Positions 31,120 to 31,763 of a stretch of DNA of 31,763 bases are shown here, piece after piece. Position 1 is the first letter of the stretch, and every line of letters begins with the position of its first letter. Under the pieces are notes generated by a model. That model was given only the letters and a program-made list of their open reading frames with translations. It had not been told where the DNA came from and ran no database searches. The position numbers were made by a program, and so were the translations under genes. Origin of the DNA: Chromera velia (taxonomy: Eukaryota > Sar > Chromeraceae); the NCBI GenBank assembly GCA_018398765.1, contig JAHBMJ010003908.1, positions 15,001 to 46,763 on the forward strand, in the 5' to 3' direction.

Positions 31120-31763
31120 ATATAAAAATATCTAGAAAAATATATATATATCTAAACCACGCCTAGTGTTTTTGAAGATTTGAGTCGCCCGAGCACGTCT
31201 GATTGGAGCAATCCATTTTTCTTTTTTCATAATTTTTGAGCAACGTTGTTTCACCAGTTTCATTTCAATTAGCATTTTAAGGATTTTTTGGAATGATTTA
31301 CTCTTAATTAATAATCTATTGAGTCAAATTTGAAGTCAACAAAAAATTAATCAACAAGTTTGCATATGTTTGCATGCCAGTGCATGATGCACCTATATAT
31401 TGAATTAATGGACGGGGGCGTGGATCTCTCCCTCCTTCTATTTCTACACCTGCCGCCCCTAGTGCTAGCCCTAGTGCCGTCCCCTGACCTCGAATGCACC
31501 GCTGAATCCATGTTGGAATACTCGAAGCGAGGAACTTGCTTCACGAGCATCCAATAATTCCCTCCAGTGATCGCGCCCGCATTAATTAATTGCCTTTCCG
31601 GCTTAATTTCCCGCGTTAGTCCCCCCCCTTTTCTCTTTTTGTCGTCCCCATCCCCCAGGCTGTTCTTGTCTCGCCCTCTTTCTTCGCACGTTCTCTTCAA
31701 ACAACCCCCCTCGACCTCTCGCTCTCTTTGCAGCATTTGGGCCTAGAGAAACCCCCCCCCCCC
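31020..31763. other. AT-rich flank, then GC/pyrimidine-rich end of window
   Basis: No gene seen. 31030-31400 is AT-rich with TATATA runs and the sequence ATCTAAACCACGCCTAG (31150-31166), almost matching one at 4727-4745. 31420-31763 is pyrimidine-rich and ends in a poly-C run. Confidence 0.55.

Overview
The window reads as nuclear DNA of a microbial eukaryote. Protein-coding regions are split by short introns with GT...AG borders. Many 3' splice sites read TGCATGCAG or follow a long microsatellite, and there are abundant simple repeats, retroelement remnants and a short run of Ns. The palindrome TGCATGCA (an ApiAP2-type motif in apicomplexans) together with GC-rich, repeat-heavy genes suggests a photosynthetic alveolate such as a chromerid (Chromera-like). 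That assignment is inference from style, not from a marker gene.

Layout. (1) 180-3183, plus strand: the 3' part of a many-exon gene for a multi-pass membrane protein, fragmentary and only partly resolved. (2) 3184-5940: an AT-rich gene desert with one small GC-rich island, then GACA/GATA microsatellites. (3) 6396-6926, minus strand: an apparently intronless 176-residue protein of unknown function. (4) 6927-7680: a divergent intergenic region full of palindromes. (5) 7681-15063, plus strand: a large gene of about nine or ten exons for an importin-beta family nuclear transport receptor resembling transportin-3/importin-13, with big repeat-filled introns and one assembly gap. (6) 15064-18500: AT-rich DNA with a decayed copia-type RNase H remnant (minus), a MITE-like element beside it with about 75-bp terminal inverted repeats, and a 296-bp segment bounded by 17-bp perfect inverted repeats. 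(7) 18817-20467, plus strand: a two-exon asparagine-synthetase-type ATP-pyrophosphatase lacking the glutaminase half and carrying a C-terminal zinc ribbon. (8) 20468-24660: non-coding DNA with simple repeats. (9) 24830-30985, minus strand: a long, decayed retroelement with a cysteine knuckle, a reverse transcriptase, a CCHC-type finger and a restriction-like-endonuclease-like C-terminus. (10) 31000-31763: AT-rich flank.

The host genes do not form an operon or obvious pathway; the only shared regulatory region is the divergent one at 6927-7680. The most unusual object is the minus-strand retroelement. Its reverse transcriptase palm is interrupted, between the QGD motif and the YxDD motif, by about 300 codons of in-phase low-complexity sequence that include a 14-residue minisatellite. 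A second in-phase minisatellite (36 residues) lies in its 5' part.
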